Notes under the pieces: generated by a model | Databases searched by the model: none | What the model was told of the DNA's origin: nothing | Seen by the model: the letters and a program-made list of their open reading frames with translations, nothing else | Program-made: the position numbers and the translations under genes | Source of the DNA: Adineta steineri | Lineage: Eukaryota; Rotifera; Eurotatoria; Adinetida; Adinetidae | DNA: 64,000 nucleotides | Assembly: GCA_905250115.1 (NCBI GenBank) | Contig: CAJNOI010000134.1 | Span: forward strand, 211,979-275,978 | Reading direction: 5' to 3' | In this document: in pieces, positions 1 to 11,194 of the stretch | How the letters are laid out: every line of letters starts with the position of its first letter | Position numbering within the stretch: position 1 is the stretch's first letter

Positions 1-276
1 TACTACTGTTTCATGTTAGACCACAGCACGTCAAAGTCAAAGAGAACTTTTCTCATTCTTCAAAGGTGTCACATTATTTTATATATCTCAAAAAGATTTT
101 TTTTTTCTTCATATATATAATATCTATGTTACTAAGAATAGATGAAGAGGAAAGAAAAAGAAAAGTCTTGTTAATCTTACCGTCAAAAAAAAAAGAATTA
201 TGTTGCGCACATCTTTATATTTCTACGTCTTCTCTAAACTATATCAACTTCATTTGAATACTAACGAACAACAAAA

Positions 277-1596
277 ATGCATTCTTCTGCTTTATCAAGG
301 TCATGTAGTATTTCTGGATGTAAACATTTATCGCGTGCTCTATGTATATGTTGTAATCAATATGTTTGTATTGATCATTTAAAAGATCATTCGAATAATC
401 AAAATGATACTCAACTGACGTCATTAACAACTGAGTTAAATATTTTATCTGATCGTATTCATTATACACCATTAGTTGATTCATTTTTTCTAACAACACT
501 AGAAAAATGGCGTACAGATGCTTATCGTACAATTGATCGTTTTTATGAAACACAACGTCGTCATTTTGAACAATTTATACATGAAAATCGAGATAAACAA
601 CGAAAAGAAATTGATTATTTACGTTTAAAAATAACTAATCTTATACATGAACAAAATATAACACAAGAAGATATTATTCAAATAAAAAATACTATTCATA
701 TAATTGAAAATGATCTTAATGATTTACAACATCTTCAATGTAATATTCGTCCATTGATTATTGATGAAAATCTTACTACTTTTCAATCGAATAAAATTAC
801 ACAAGATATTTTACCACTTTCACGTCCATATCGAACATTAAACATATCCGATGATAGTTATTGTTGGATGACAACTAATGATAAATATTTATTAGTACAT
901 CATAAACCTGATCTATATTTACTTGATCGACAATTAACAATTATTGAAAGAATACCATGGATACATGGTCGAATATATAGTATGTGTTGGTCATCAACAA
1001 TAAATCGTTTTATTATTATTACGAATAATATTATTTTTACACTTGATGAAAATCTTCTAGCTATTGAACGATGTGATTTAATTCATTCTAATAATATTTA
1101 TCGAAATTGGCGTTCAGGTACATGTTCAAATACAAATTTATTTTTATCAACGAATGAATTAGGTTCATCAATCTATGAATTTACATTATTACCATCGATT
1201 CAATTAGTTAAAGAATGGTCATCACCAACAACATGTCGAAAAGATGAAAGTATTGATGATTTATGTTATAAAAATGATAAATTTGCTATTATTATTTTTC
1301 ATCAATCAACAAATGAAACACATTTTGATTTACGTTCTTCGACAACATTCGATGTTATCTGGTCAATTGAAATTGGTCATAGCGTACCACGACGTACAAC
1401 TGGTTGTTGTGGATTAAATAATGATGAATGGCTTATTACAGATGAATATGATTTTCGTTTATATCATATATCATCTAATGGACATCTAGTCAAAAGTGAT
1501 AAATATGATCCAGCACCATATAATGCTTTACTATTCGGTAGAGATATACTCGCCATACGAACTACACAAGGTGTTAATTTACATAAACTTATGTAA
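277..1596 (+). CDS. B-box-like zinc finger / coiled-coil / beta-propeller protein, intronless
   Basis: An open frame of 439 residues starting at ATG 277, with no intron. The N-terminus (about residues 9-45) has a Cys/His-rich cluster (CSISGCKH, CICCNQYVCIDHLKDH) with the spacing of a degenerate B-box. Residues about 65-165 are rich in E, K, Q, R and I and look like a coiled coil (RRHFEQFIHENRDKQRKEID). From about residue 190 come repeated short beta-strand blocks of WD/NHL-like character (YCWMTTNDKYLLVHHK, IYSMCWSSTINRFIIITN, EWLITDEYDFRLYHIS), which suggest a propeller. The order B-box, coiled coil, propeller resembles TRIM-type proteins lacking a RING. The role is unknown; protein binding or ubiquitin-adaptor work is inference. 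The upstream 276 bp are T- and A-rich and show no clear promoter. Confidence 0.75.
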   Translation: MHSSALSRSCSISGCKHLSRALCICCNQYVCIDHLKDHSNNQNDTQLTSLTTELNILSDRIHYTPLVDSFFLTTLEKWRTDAYRTIDRFYETQRRHFEQFIHENRDKQRKEIDYLRLKITNLIHEQNITQEDIIQIKNTIHIIENDLNDLQHLQCNIRPLIIDENLTTFQSNKITQDILPLSRPYRTLNISDDSYCWMTTNDKYLLVHHKPDLYLLDRQLTIIERIPWIHGRIYSMCWSSTINRFIIITNNIIFTLDENLLAIERCDLIHSNNIYRNWRSGTCSNTNLFLSTNELGSSIYEFTLLPSIQLVKEWSSPTTCRKDESIDDLCYKNDKFAIIIFHQSTNETHFDLRSSTTFDVIWSIEIGHSVPRRTTGCCGLNNDEWLITDEYDFRLYHISSNGHLVKSDKYDPAPYNALLFGRDILAIRTTQGVNLHKLM

Positions 1597-1759
1597 AAGT
1601 TTTTATAGTATTTACATCTATAAGCATTTTCATATAAATAGATTTGTAGTATAATACTATCTCATATAAGATTGATTTATTCTAGTAAAACTATATTTGT
1701 TGGAAGTAAATTATGAGAGCTAACTGACCTTTAATTATATGACAATTTCATATTTCATG

Positions 1760-2185
1760 TCATCAAAATCGCTTGAAAATCGACGATTTTATTGCGATAG
1801 ATTGCAATAGACCAATATTTCGATAAAAAGTCGTCGATGAATCGCGATTTGATCGACGATTATTTTTGGATGAAAATATAGTCATCATAAATGACAGAAT
1901 TTTAATAAACTAGATAATTTAACATCATTTGATACTGCACTATCCACGCCACCAAAAATTTCGAATAAATTGACGATTTTATCGCGATATAGAAGCCGAT
2001 TAATTGTGAGATCTATCGCGATAAAATCGCCAAAATTAAGCACTTTTTGCCGATTTTTTTTTCGAAAAGTCTTGATTCGTAATGATTCCGACAAAATAAG
2101 CATTTCTTACTAGCGATATAATCGTCAATATTTTGAAAAATCGCGATTCATCGCCTAAACCTTGGCGATTTTGAAGAGATGGATA
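1760..2185. repeat. Inverted-repeat region rich in ATCGCGAT / CGATTTT motifs
   Basis: Lies in the 870-bp spacer between the B-box gene and the SK channel. Short motifs such as AAAATCGC, GAATCGCGAT, ATCGACGATT and TATCGCGATAAAATCGC recur many times in both orientations. The left part (TCAAAATCGCTTG near 1763) matches the reverse complement of the right part (GGCGATTTTGAAGA near 2163), and GATGAATCGCGATTT near 1836 has an inverted partner near 2131-2150. It therefore reads as a palindromic MITE-like element. No ORF in it looks real. A further hairpin (GCAAACTGT / ACAGTTTGC) lies at about 2241-2278. Confidence 0.5.
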
Positions 2186-2466
2186 GCTTCTCATGTATGT
2201 CTAGAAACTATACACATGGAAAATATCAAGGGCTAGAAAGCAAACTGTTCAATAAAAAACATCTTGCACAGTTTGCAAGGCTAGATACTCTAGAATTATA
2301 GAGTAAATACAAATTATAAACTAGCTGCGATACTTTCAAAGTTAATGTATAAAAATGATTAGAAAATAATAAATTTTGATCTTTATGCTAATTTTCTTTC
2401 AAAAAAAAATTTTATTCTTAAAAATACTACATAAAACGATTTGAAGTAAAAAAATAATAGTTTATT

Positions 2467-4152
2467 TTAAATATTATTTCCCCCTGGAATTTTATCAACT
2501 AAAATATTAAGTGTATTTTGTATATTATTTATTGTATTATTGACATTCGTAAGTTGTTCTTCAATTCTATCTACTTTTACTTCCATTTTTCTTATTTTTA
2601 TGTTTGTTAATTCTGTTCTAGTGATTGTTTTATGCTGCATTGTTATTAATTCAACTTGATCGATACTATTATTAATTAAAATTTGTTCTTGTCGTCTAAT
2701 CTCTTGAACAACTTTTATTGAGCGAAATAATTGTCTTTGTGTTCGAAGATAGTGAGCAAATGAAAATCGTTTAGTGTCTCCTCTCCAAACCCATAATTTC
2801 AATGCAAATTTGATAATATTTGCTGATTGTTGTTGGCGTTCTTTAGTCAATTGGGTATTTAAAACAAAAGAATGTACATATTTTTCTGATCGACCAAGCA
2901 TTAATTTTTGTGCAAGTACCGCAATAATAAGTGCACTTGCAAAAAGACCATAGAGAGAAACCATACCAGCAACAACTAGTAATTACAATAATATTTCAGT
3001 TTTTTTTATTTAATATATTTTTGTCATGAAAAAAATACAACTTACTTCTTCCACAATGAGTTGATGCAATTAAATCTCCATATCCAAGAGAAGTAAATGT
3101 TACAGTAAATAACCACATTGCATCAGACATTGGAAAATGATCATCAGTAGAAGGTTTAAAATTACAAGCACGTAAAGCCCAACTTCCAATAAGAAACGAC
3201 ATAATACAAATTATCAATAAGCAACGAGTTGGCCATTGTTGAAGATAGATTCTTATGAGAAAGGAAAAATTAATTTTTACTTGATTAAGATAACCAAATG
3301 ATCGAGACGCTGCATTACGAACCAACTGTGAATGGTACACAATACAACGGCATAATAAATAAAGACGAAGAAACACTATTTTAATAAAAATAATTTAATA
3401 ATTTTTTTGTTTTTGATTAGAAATAATATAGAGATATATGATACTTACTTGGAAGACCAAGAGCAACATCAAGTGGTATATAACTTAAAGGATGACCTGA
3501 TGTTGTCGTTACATTATTTTTTGCATCTAATTCTTGCATATGACTTTTTGTTGGATAGGCCAGTGGTACAGGATGAATAAAACAAATAATAACTTCAAGT
3601 AAAATAAACATTATTTTTTTAAATGTTATTCCAACACGCCAATCTTCAATGCAATTATTAACAGAATATAAAGCTAATTCCAGACGATGATAAACAAGTA
3701 TAAGAACAACAAGAATTATAGTTGTCGATGTAAGTATCATTTTGATATACCAACTGGTGGGTGTATCTCTATCACAAATTTGATCGAAAGTTATTTCATT
3801 TTCAATAATCATCAATATAATACCCAACATACTGATACCACACGTAAGATCACTTACAAAAGCGCTATAATGAAGATATAAAATCTAAATGAAAGATAAA
3901 AGAAAATCAACGTTATATTTCTTACAGACGACGATGTAAATATTTTCGTGCAGATAATCGTTCACTCAAATTAGACATATAACCGTGTGTTTCGGAAGGT
4001 TTTACTGATATTGGACGTCGAGTTTTCCTTTTATTTGATAGTGGATGAGGAATCATATCTAATACTGTTGTTGGTATTGGTTCAGTATAAAATGATTCCT
4101 TACGATCAAAAGGATTTATCAATGGTTGTTTAGGATCTTGCTCTGAAGCCAT
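2467..4152 (-). CDS. Small-conductance Ca2+-activated K+ channel (SK/KCNN-like)
   Basis: Four exons with consistent phases: 4152-3926, 3864-3449, 3375-3046 and 2975-2467, coding for about 493 residues. The first ATG is MASEQDPKQP. Exons 2-3 hold the hydrophobic S1-S5 segments (LGIILMI, IILVVLILVYHRLELALYS, IMFILLEVIICFIHP, CLLIICIMSFLIGSWAL). The pore helix and selectivity filter follow (TFTSLGYGDLIAST). Exon 4 has S6 (GLFASALIIAVLAQKL) and then the SK calmodulin-binding region (SEKYVHSFVLNTQLTKERQQ), closely resembling the KCNN pattern KAEKHVHNFMMDTQLTK. The C-terminus is a coiled coil. Known for the family: calmodulin-gated K+ efflux at the plasma membrane. Oddity: the residue after GYGD is Leu and the usual proline two positions further on is Ala (GYGDLIA). 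Introns are 57-75 bp. Confident assignment. Confidence 0.92.
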
Positions 4153-4260
4153 TTTATGAAAAGACAATTGATTGTAATAGACTGATGATAAATTCGATTG
4201 ATGTGATATTAGATTATTTTAGCTTATATGTATATATCGTATTTTTCATATAGTTATTAA

Positions 4261-4464
4261 TCATACAATGAGGTTGATGAGGTTAAAAAAATACATGTAT
4301 ACCTGTTTATACCTTTCAACGATAGGTGTATAGGTAGGGATATTATGCAAATTAATAAAAACACGTGGTAAAGTAAAAAAATAATCAAAGTTTATATGGT
4401 TGGGCGTTGTCACTAATACAATCATAAACATAAAAAATAATATTAATAAAACTGATATGCGCAT
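4261..4464 (-). CDS. Possible small secreted or membrane peptide, unconfirmed
   Basis: A 67-codon frame starting with a strongly hydrophobic, signal-like N-terminus (MRISVLLILFFMFMIVLVTT). The rest has no recognisable domain. A GTATAC donor-like site follows the codons for YKQ near 4310, so this may be a first exon, but the next exon cannot be placed without running into the SK gene. It could equally be chance in AT-rich DNA. It occupies the 510-bp spacer between the SK channel and the F-box gene; nothing else is seen there. Confidence 0.18.
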   Translation of the reverse strand: MRISVLLILFFMFMIVLVTTPNHINFDYFFTLPRVFINLHNIPTYTPIVERYKQVYMYFFNLINLIV

Positions 4465-4664
4465 GGATATGACAGAGTATTATCAATATGAATGTCTACG
4501 ATCGATAATAAACATTTATTTATTTTTTCATATATTAACGTTATTTTATAATGACTAAATAATATGTTTTATTTAAATACGAAGTATAAAAGCAAGATTA
4601 TAAATGAATAAAAAGAAAAACGAAAAGCTCTCCCTGTCCCTATGGATATAAAAATCAATATTAA

Positions 4665-6423
4665 CTAATTATCTTCAAAAAAATCGCTTAACCAAATATG
4701 TAAATCCATATGTTGATCAATACTATAAGAATATTGACGATGTTTACCACAATATTTTGGTAACCATTTTATAATTTGTTCTTGTAATTCTTGATTTATA
4801 TGTCTAAATGTAATGTTAATTAAAGTTTTTTCTAATAATTCCATAAGTCTTCGTATATGTTCGAATATTATTAATCGTACACAAAGATATTTTATATTAG
4901 GAAACATTAAACACATTCGATCGATATTTGTTAAACAATCACATATGGTTAATGAATGTATATTATGAAAATCAAGCATTTCTAATTTACTAAATAATTT
5001 TTCAGTTATTCGAAGAGATTTTAATCGTGGCATACGATTGTATAGAATATTTATAAAATCTGGATGATGAAATTGTCCTAATCTTAATTCAGTAACATGT
5101 GTAAGATCAATACTTGTTTGAAAAAAATTTAAGAGAAATTCAACTGATAAATCACATTCATTATCAGCTAAAGTTAATGTAGAAATATTTGAAAAAAAAT
5201 GAACTGATGATAATGAAAAAATATTCTAAAATAATCAAATTAATTATGTTATTTTTTTTCTTAGTTATATTAATTTTTACCTCTGTAATTAATGTGGATA
5301 AATCAATTGTAAGTCTTGTTACTTTATTCATATAAGATTCATTATTAGATATTGAAGAACGAAATTTAAGAGATGGATTCATTGATGGACGATAATAGAA
5401 TTGTGTATCACAATAGGGTAATGAATAAAGATGTATCATTGAAGGATTCATTTGATAATCTAACATAACATACCAAGATTTTTGCTTAAGCCAAAATGGT
5501 GTTTGAAATGTTTCTAAAACCATTTGTTCATTAAAAACTATAGATTGAGTAGAAAAATTAAATTGAAATGTTTGAAGATTTAATGGTAAATTTTCTTCCC
5601 AAAATTGTCCATCAAACCATTGTTTTCCACTTGCGATTAATTTTAAAAATATCAGTGTTGGCATTTTATGTAATAAAATTTTTAAATCAGAATTTTTCAT
5701 ATTAATAAATATCGTCATAGTTAATCGTGTTAAATGAATAAGAGATTGCAAATGATTATAATTCATATGTAATGTAATTGCTGTTTCAAGTGATTTTAAA
5801 TGAGGCATGTGAGATGCAATAGTTCCCAATGAAATAGTATTACATATATTATCATTAAAATAAAGATGATCTATTGATGAACTGATATTATATTCAAATA
5901 TATTATTTAATATACCAGATAAATATAATCGACGAAGTGATACTGAATTAGTAATAAATGATGAAAGTAGCATACATGTTTCTTTATTAATACTTGATGG
6001 TTGACAATGAATAATTGCTAATGATTTAAGAGAATCAAATGTAGGTAAATGAATTAAGATCTTGTTTAAATCAATTGGACCTAATGGTTGACTTAATTGA
6101 AGTGATTGAAGACGAGAAAATTGTTGAATAGAAAATAATGAAAGAAATAATGAAAATTGACCTGGTGTTTCATCCATATTTGAAAGTGTCAATGAGATAA
6201 CTTGACAAGGATTAATCTGATTCAATGTAATATAAAATTGTGACATACTTATAGATTGAAAATCTAATTGATATTTATCATAAGTATGTAATATTGTATT
6301 CATATATGTACTAATATTATAAAGCGAAAGATATATATCATGATATGTAAGATAATTTAAAATTTTATGAATTAATTCCATAGGTAATTTATCAAGATGA
6401 GTTACTGTAGCTATCGACGGCAT
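4665..6423 (-). CDS. F-box / leucine-rich-type protein, two exons
   Basis: Exon 1 is 6423-5281 and exon 2 is 5225-4665 (phase 0, 55-bp intron), coding for about 567 residues. The F-box is at residues about 10-50 (LDKLPMELIHKILNYLTYHD, then LSLYNISTYMNTIL). The remainder is a series of irregular leucine-rich segments (LSNMDETPGQFSLFLSLF, LQSLQLSQPLG, LRRLYLSGILNN, LKSLETAITLH, LTRLTMTIFINM) typical of FBXL-like substrate receptors. Known for the family: the F-box binds SKP1 in an SCF ubiquitin ligase, and the LRRs bind substrate. The substrate is unknown. Two further F-box genes of the same style lie at 11.7-12.9 kb and 25.5-26.5 kb, pointing to a lineage-expanded family. Confidence 0.8.
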
Positions 6424-6916
6424 TCTTGAATAGTTATTCGACTGATATTATTTATACATATATGTGTATATATTATCTTTGATAATGATAATATAGAATA
6501 AAAGCTGGTGCCAATCGAAACTTAATTTTAAATATTATTCTATTATTCAAAAGTATATCAGATATAACTGATAGAGCTCGCTGTTATACAGTATAACTAT
6601 CAAATAATATGAATGACTAATAGCACTGAATAATGAACTCAAATAGTTCAAAAGTTCAATCATGTTTTTTCTAAGATAAATTTCATATGATTTATGCATT
6701 GATAAAATACGTCTAAGGTCACATTGAATTATACGAAAGTACGTTGCCTTTTTTTTGACTTAGGTGCAATAGATAAGAAATTATTTTCTTCTATATAAAT
6801 ATTGTTATCTTGTATATCTCAACTCAGTATTGTTATAATATATAAGAATGATGACTATGCATAAAAACGAATAAATAATATTTTATTTCGTCGTAATAAA
6901 TCAAGTGCATTTTTTC
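6424..6916. other. AT-rich spacer between divergent genes
   Basis: Divergent intergenic region between the F-box gene (-) and the RING/TRAF/LRR gene (+). No ORF or repeat stands out. It probably holds both promoters, but no clear TATA box was chosen. Confidence 0.5.
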
Positions 6917-8062
6917 ATGGAAATAAAAATTGAAAATTATTATGAATATGTTAATAAAGAAAATATTGAAAAATATTTGGTATGTAATATATGTGATAAA
7001 CCATTAATTGAACCTGTTATAACACCGTGTGCATATGTATTTTGTCGACGATGTATAGAAAAATCGTTGGATGATCATTGTGCACGATGTTCATCATATA
7101 CAAAATCAAAGCATTTAGTAGCACTTACAGATCCTGCTTTACTTATAGAACTTGATAATATTCAAATCAAATGTAAGTTATGTGAACAAATGGACATTAG
7201 ACGAGGTTATTTTCAAAATCATATTTATGAAATATGTCCAAAAGCAATTATTACATGTTCGAATAATGAAAATAATTGTTCTTGGATTGGATTACGTGAA
7301 GAACTTTCAACGCATTTAACTACATGTTCATATCAATCATCGGCATTAGACTCTCAAAGTAATTGTAGTTAAAATATATATAGGCATAATAAATATTTCG
7401 TTTTAGAAGTTATCTTAGAAGAAAAACATGGTAAATTTTTCCCATATTTAAATATCGATTTACAACAACGAAATTTACAAAACCATGACGTTGCAATTGC
7501 AGTTAAAGCTCTACTTATTAATCAACGATGTACATGTTTAGATTTATTTAATAAAAAAATTTCATCTGAAAGTGCTTCAATTATTGCTTCTGTGTTAGAT
7601 AATGATATATTATTAGAAATATTAAGTTTTCGAAATAATCTTCTATGTGATTCTGGTGTTCAATTTATTGCTCATGCACTTTCAACAAATTCCCATCTTC
7701 AATTACTTGATCTTAATAATAATTCAATTACTGATATTGGTGTTCGATTATTAGCTGAAATGTTAAAAACAAATCAAACTTTAATTAAATTAACATTATC
7801 TTATAATCGAATAAGTAATGAAGGAATGACTATTTTAGTTGATGTATTAATTAATAATAATTCTACACTTCGATGGTTAAGTCTTGCAGGAAATTCATCG
7901 ATTAATGATTTATCTACACATTCAATAACAAATCTACTTCGACATAATACATCATTAACAACACTTAATTTAGAAGATTGTAATCTTGCATGGTGGAGTA
8001 AAAAACAACTTTATTTCTATCAAACAATGTATTTTAAATCAGCAATAGATTTACTATTGTAA
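6917..8062 (+). CDS. Degenerate RING / TRAF-type zinc finger / LRR fusion protein
   Basis: Exon 1 is 6917-7358 and exon 2 is 7407-8062, with a 48-bp intron and matching phase (CAA A | AA GTT), coding for about 365 residues. ATG 6917 was chosen over the upstream GTG. Residues about 23-60 have RING spacing (CNICDKPLIEPVITPC, FCRRC, HCARC), but the central His is Tyr (PCAYVFC). A TRAF-type zinc finger follows (CKLCEQ, HIYEICPKAIITC, HLTTC). Exon 2 encodes ribonuclease-inhibitor-type LRRs (LQLLDLNNNSITDIGVRLL, LIKLTLSYNRISNEGM, LRWLSLAGN, LTTLNLEDCNL), as in NLR proteins. Without a joined intron the frame would stop after exon 1. E3 ligase activity is doubtful because of the altered RING; an adaptor or sensor role is inference. 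An ART-LRR gene with similar LRRs lies downstream. Confidence 0.78.
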
Positions 8063-8511
8063 AACGTTTTATATAGACAACAAATAAATTTCATTATCAG
8101 TATATATGCTAATTTTTAAGCATAATACAGAACGAAGTTGTTCATTGATGATGAAAATTGCTTTTTTTATATTTAAGAAATTATTATGAGAAGTAAAAAT
8201 ATTTCATTTTGATCATATTTAATACATCAATTTTATATTTAATGTAGACAGTGTATACTGTCGCAATAGAATATCATCAGGAGTTACTCTTGACTTAAGT
8301 TCTTCACGAAAAAACGAGGATATTTCGTGAATTTCAGAAGGTCACTGTTCACCCCTTTAGTCATGTAGCAACACCGAAACATTTGGTTTTTGACTGTAAT
8401 AAACGTCGTCATACTCAGGCCTTTCTCATTTATAGAATACAGATGTTTCTCGAAAAGCCTATCCGGCTTACTACTTGAATGGCCTTATTAAGGCTGTAAT
8501 TCGTATATAGA
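8063..8511. other. Intergenic spacer, no gene seen
   Basis: AT-rich 3' flank of the LRR gene with stop codons in all frames. Nothing supportable apart from the MITE that begins just after it. Confidence 0.5.
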
Positions 8512-8519
8512 TTTCTACA

Positions 8520-8689
8520 TAGTGGCGTAACCACCGGAGCAGCTCAGCTCCTGCTAGGAAACTTTGAGATTCTCCCAGACTGTTCGACACTCTTGGTTAA
8601 AAAAGTATGAAGTTGAACTTCCCTAAGACAAAATCCTGGTAAGCATGAAGCTCAACTCCCCGTGGAGCAAAATCCTGGTTACGCTACTA
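8520..8689. mobile_element. hAT-type MITE, 170 bp, with 8-bp target-site duplication
   Basis: The left end TAGTGGCGTAACCA is matched at the right by the reverse complement of TAGTAGCGTAACCA (13 of 14 bases). The flanks are TTTCTACA (8512-8519) and TTTCTGCA (8690-8697), an 8-bp duplication with one mismatch, as expected for hAT insertion. The inside is non-coding and contains two diverged direct copies of a segment with AAAATCCTGG. An open frame overlapping the right end (8662-8871) starts inside the element and has no protein-like features. No transposase is present, so it must be non-autonomous. Confidence 0.75.
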
Positions 8690-8697
8690 TTTCTGCA

Positions 8698-9324
8698 CCA
8701 ATGCTTCCTCTATATCATCAAGAGAACTTCTCTCCGCAAGTTATTCATCAATTAAGATACTTGAAAAAATCGTACTATAGACCCGAAAGCGTTAATAATA
8801 AAGTTGATATGATGAATTCAATATCAACATTTACATATAGTCTGTATAATTATCTTTACACATACTTTTAACTATTTATATGAAAATATTTTCAAAGTTA
8901 GTTGACTGTTGCACTTTTTAGTAAAACATTAAGAAGAAATCATTCACTTGCTTTTTATAGACAGATTCGCCTGACATTTTTATGTATATGTTTAATGATC
9001 GATCTCTATCTATGTTTTTTTATGTGTGGAATGTAAATGAATAGTTCCTAGAGGAAAAGAAAATAAATTTGTGTGAAAATTATTAATGATTTCGAACTAT
9101 TTTTTTGTTTATATCAATCAAGGCAAATAATGAAGTTGAAATAATTTTTTCAAATGATGTGTTATTTTCTTTATAATTGTTGCCTTTGGTAAAATCAAAA
9201 GAAAAAGAAATAACACATTTTTAACAGGTTAATATAATGTCAATGTTCACACATGTTTACTGACTCGTTTTAACTTAAAATGCAAATTAAAAATCATTAT
9301 GAATAATAAAATACAAAGTCATAG
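8698..9324. other. Intergenic spacer
   Basis: AT-rich, no convincing ORF. It is the 5' flank of the ART-LRR gene. Confidence 0.45.
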
Positions 9325-10853
9325 ATGGGTATATGCAATGAAAAACCAAAACAAAATACACAAAATCTTCATTCGGATTGTTTAATTCCATTTGAAGATT
9401 ATGAAAAAATACCAAATGTTTCACTTGAATTAGCTATTGAACCGCTAATATCTATTTTACCTTCGATACAAACTTATGTACATTTAGTTAAACAAAAATG
9501 TATAAATCCTGCTGATGGTTTAACTCAAGATCAATCAGCATCAATTATGCTATGTACTATAAAATGGCAACCATTTGATCAATGTCTTTCAGTCGTATTA
9601 AATACAATCTTACGTTCAAACGATCGTGAAAAACTTAAACCATGGTATCTCTATTTAAAACTTTTATTAGGTGCATTAAATTGTTTACCATCAACAGATC
9701 GTATTATTTATCGTGGTATTAAATTAGATATTCGTGAACAATATTCTAAAAATAAAACAATAACATGGTTGGATTTTGCTTTATGTACGACTTCACTTGA
9801 TTTATTACAATCAGATAAATATTTAGGTAAAAAAGATCAACGAACAATATTTACTATTGAATGTAATTCAAGTAAAGATATTACTAAACATTCATATTAT
9901 TCAACAACAGATATGTTTATGCTTTTACCTGCGACACAATTTCAAATAGTACAATGTGTTAAACAAAAAAATAAACTTTCATGGATACAATTAAAAGAAA
10001 TTCAATCACCATATGCTCGTTTACAATCAAAACCTGTTAGTTCAGAATTATCTTGTGTAAGTTTAATATAGATAAATAAGATGATTTAGGTTTTAATTTC
10101 TTCGATTAGGATTTACCTTATGTTGATAGTACTATTCCTTATATAATTTTAACAAATGAAGCTAATCAATCTTCAACAATAAATGATCCTAATCATAATC
10201 CAAAATTAGAACAATTGATTGCTAAATATCCATTGAATTCATCTATACATTTACGATTTCAACAATTAACTGATTGTGATATGAAAATAATTGTTGAAAA
10301 AGCAGTTATTGAAAAACAATGTACTGAACTTTGGTTATCGAATGCTCAGATAACATCTCAAGGTGCATTAATACTTTCAAATGGTTTATATAATAATAAA
10401 ACATTAACAAAATTATATCTCAATGATAATTGTATAAATGATAGTGGTGTATATGCATTAACACGTGTACTTTCAAGAAATAATTCAACATTAAAAGAAC
10501 TTTATCTTGCACGAAATAATATAACAACTAAAGGTGCACAATATTTAGCTGAAATGTTAATTACAAATCGAACAATAACAACACTTTGTTTATTCGGGAA
10601 TCATATTGATGATAATGGAATTAAATATTTAACATATATTCTTACATATTATAATATACATTTAGAAGGTTTATATCTTTCAGGAAATAATGATATGACT
10701 GATATTAGTATTGATTATTTTATTCAAATGTTTAAACAAAATTGTGCATTAAAAAAACTTCATTTATTTAATTGCAATTTATCTGACAAAGGAAAAACAA
10801 AATTACGAAAAGAAATTCAAATAAAAAAATATAATTTTTTGTTACATATGTAA
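9325..10853 (+). CDS. ADP-ribosyltransferase-fold (degenerate) + LRR fusion protein
   Basis: Exon 1 is 9325-10056 and exon 2 is 10110-10853. The 53-bp intron has donor GTAAGT after TCT TGT and the phase is 0, giving 491 residues. Residues about 20-215 follow the arginine-specific ART layout: helical N-part (LYLKLLLGALNCLPS), RIIYRGIKLD carrying the conserved Arg, and ALCTTSLD in the place of the STS strand. The segment that should carry the ExE glutamates reads TTDMFMLLPATQFQIV, so the catalytic Glu is absent. Exon 2 carries NLR/RNase-inhibitor LRRs (LTKLYLNDNCINDSGV, LKELYLARNNITTKGAQYL, TTLCLFGNHIDDNGI, LEGLYLSGN, LKKLHLFNCNLSDKG). It is probably not an active transferase; the ART fold may act as a binding module. 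ART fold with LRRs on one chain is an uncommon architecture. Confidence 0.75.
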
Positions 10854-11194
10854 TAAATCAATTAGTTTTGAAAATAATATAAATGAAAAAATAAATCATT
10901 GCGTCATCATTTGTTTATGATGATGATGAAATAGGTTCGAACATTAAAACTAATTTAATATTGTTCAAATTTCGTATTGAAAAAACATTAACTAGATATA
11001 AGTTTTGATCTGACACCTTACAAAGGTAAACAGCGAAAATAACATCTAGTTAATGCCTTATTCAAAACCATACAAATAAGACATCCTTTTTTCCAAAAGA
11101 AATGGTGCCAACGTGAAAATAATTACAGTTAATATCTACTTCAATACGATATGGATGTTTTCATTTAGAGAGAAATTGCTTTTTTCAAGTTGTA
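10854..11194. other. Intergenic spacer with GATGATGAT microsatellite
   Basis: Short simple repeat near 10918-10930, otherwise AT-rich DNA without a gene. Confidence 0.4.

Noticed and set aside
8662..8871. 69-codon plus-strand frame
   Set aside because: It begins inside the hAT MITE and crosses its target duplication; there is no domain or protein-like pattern.
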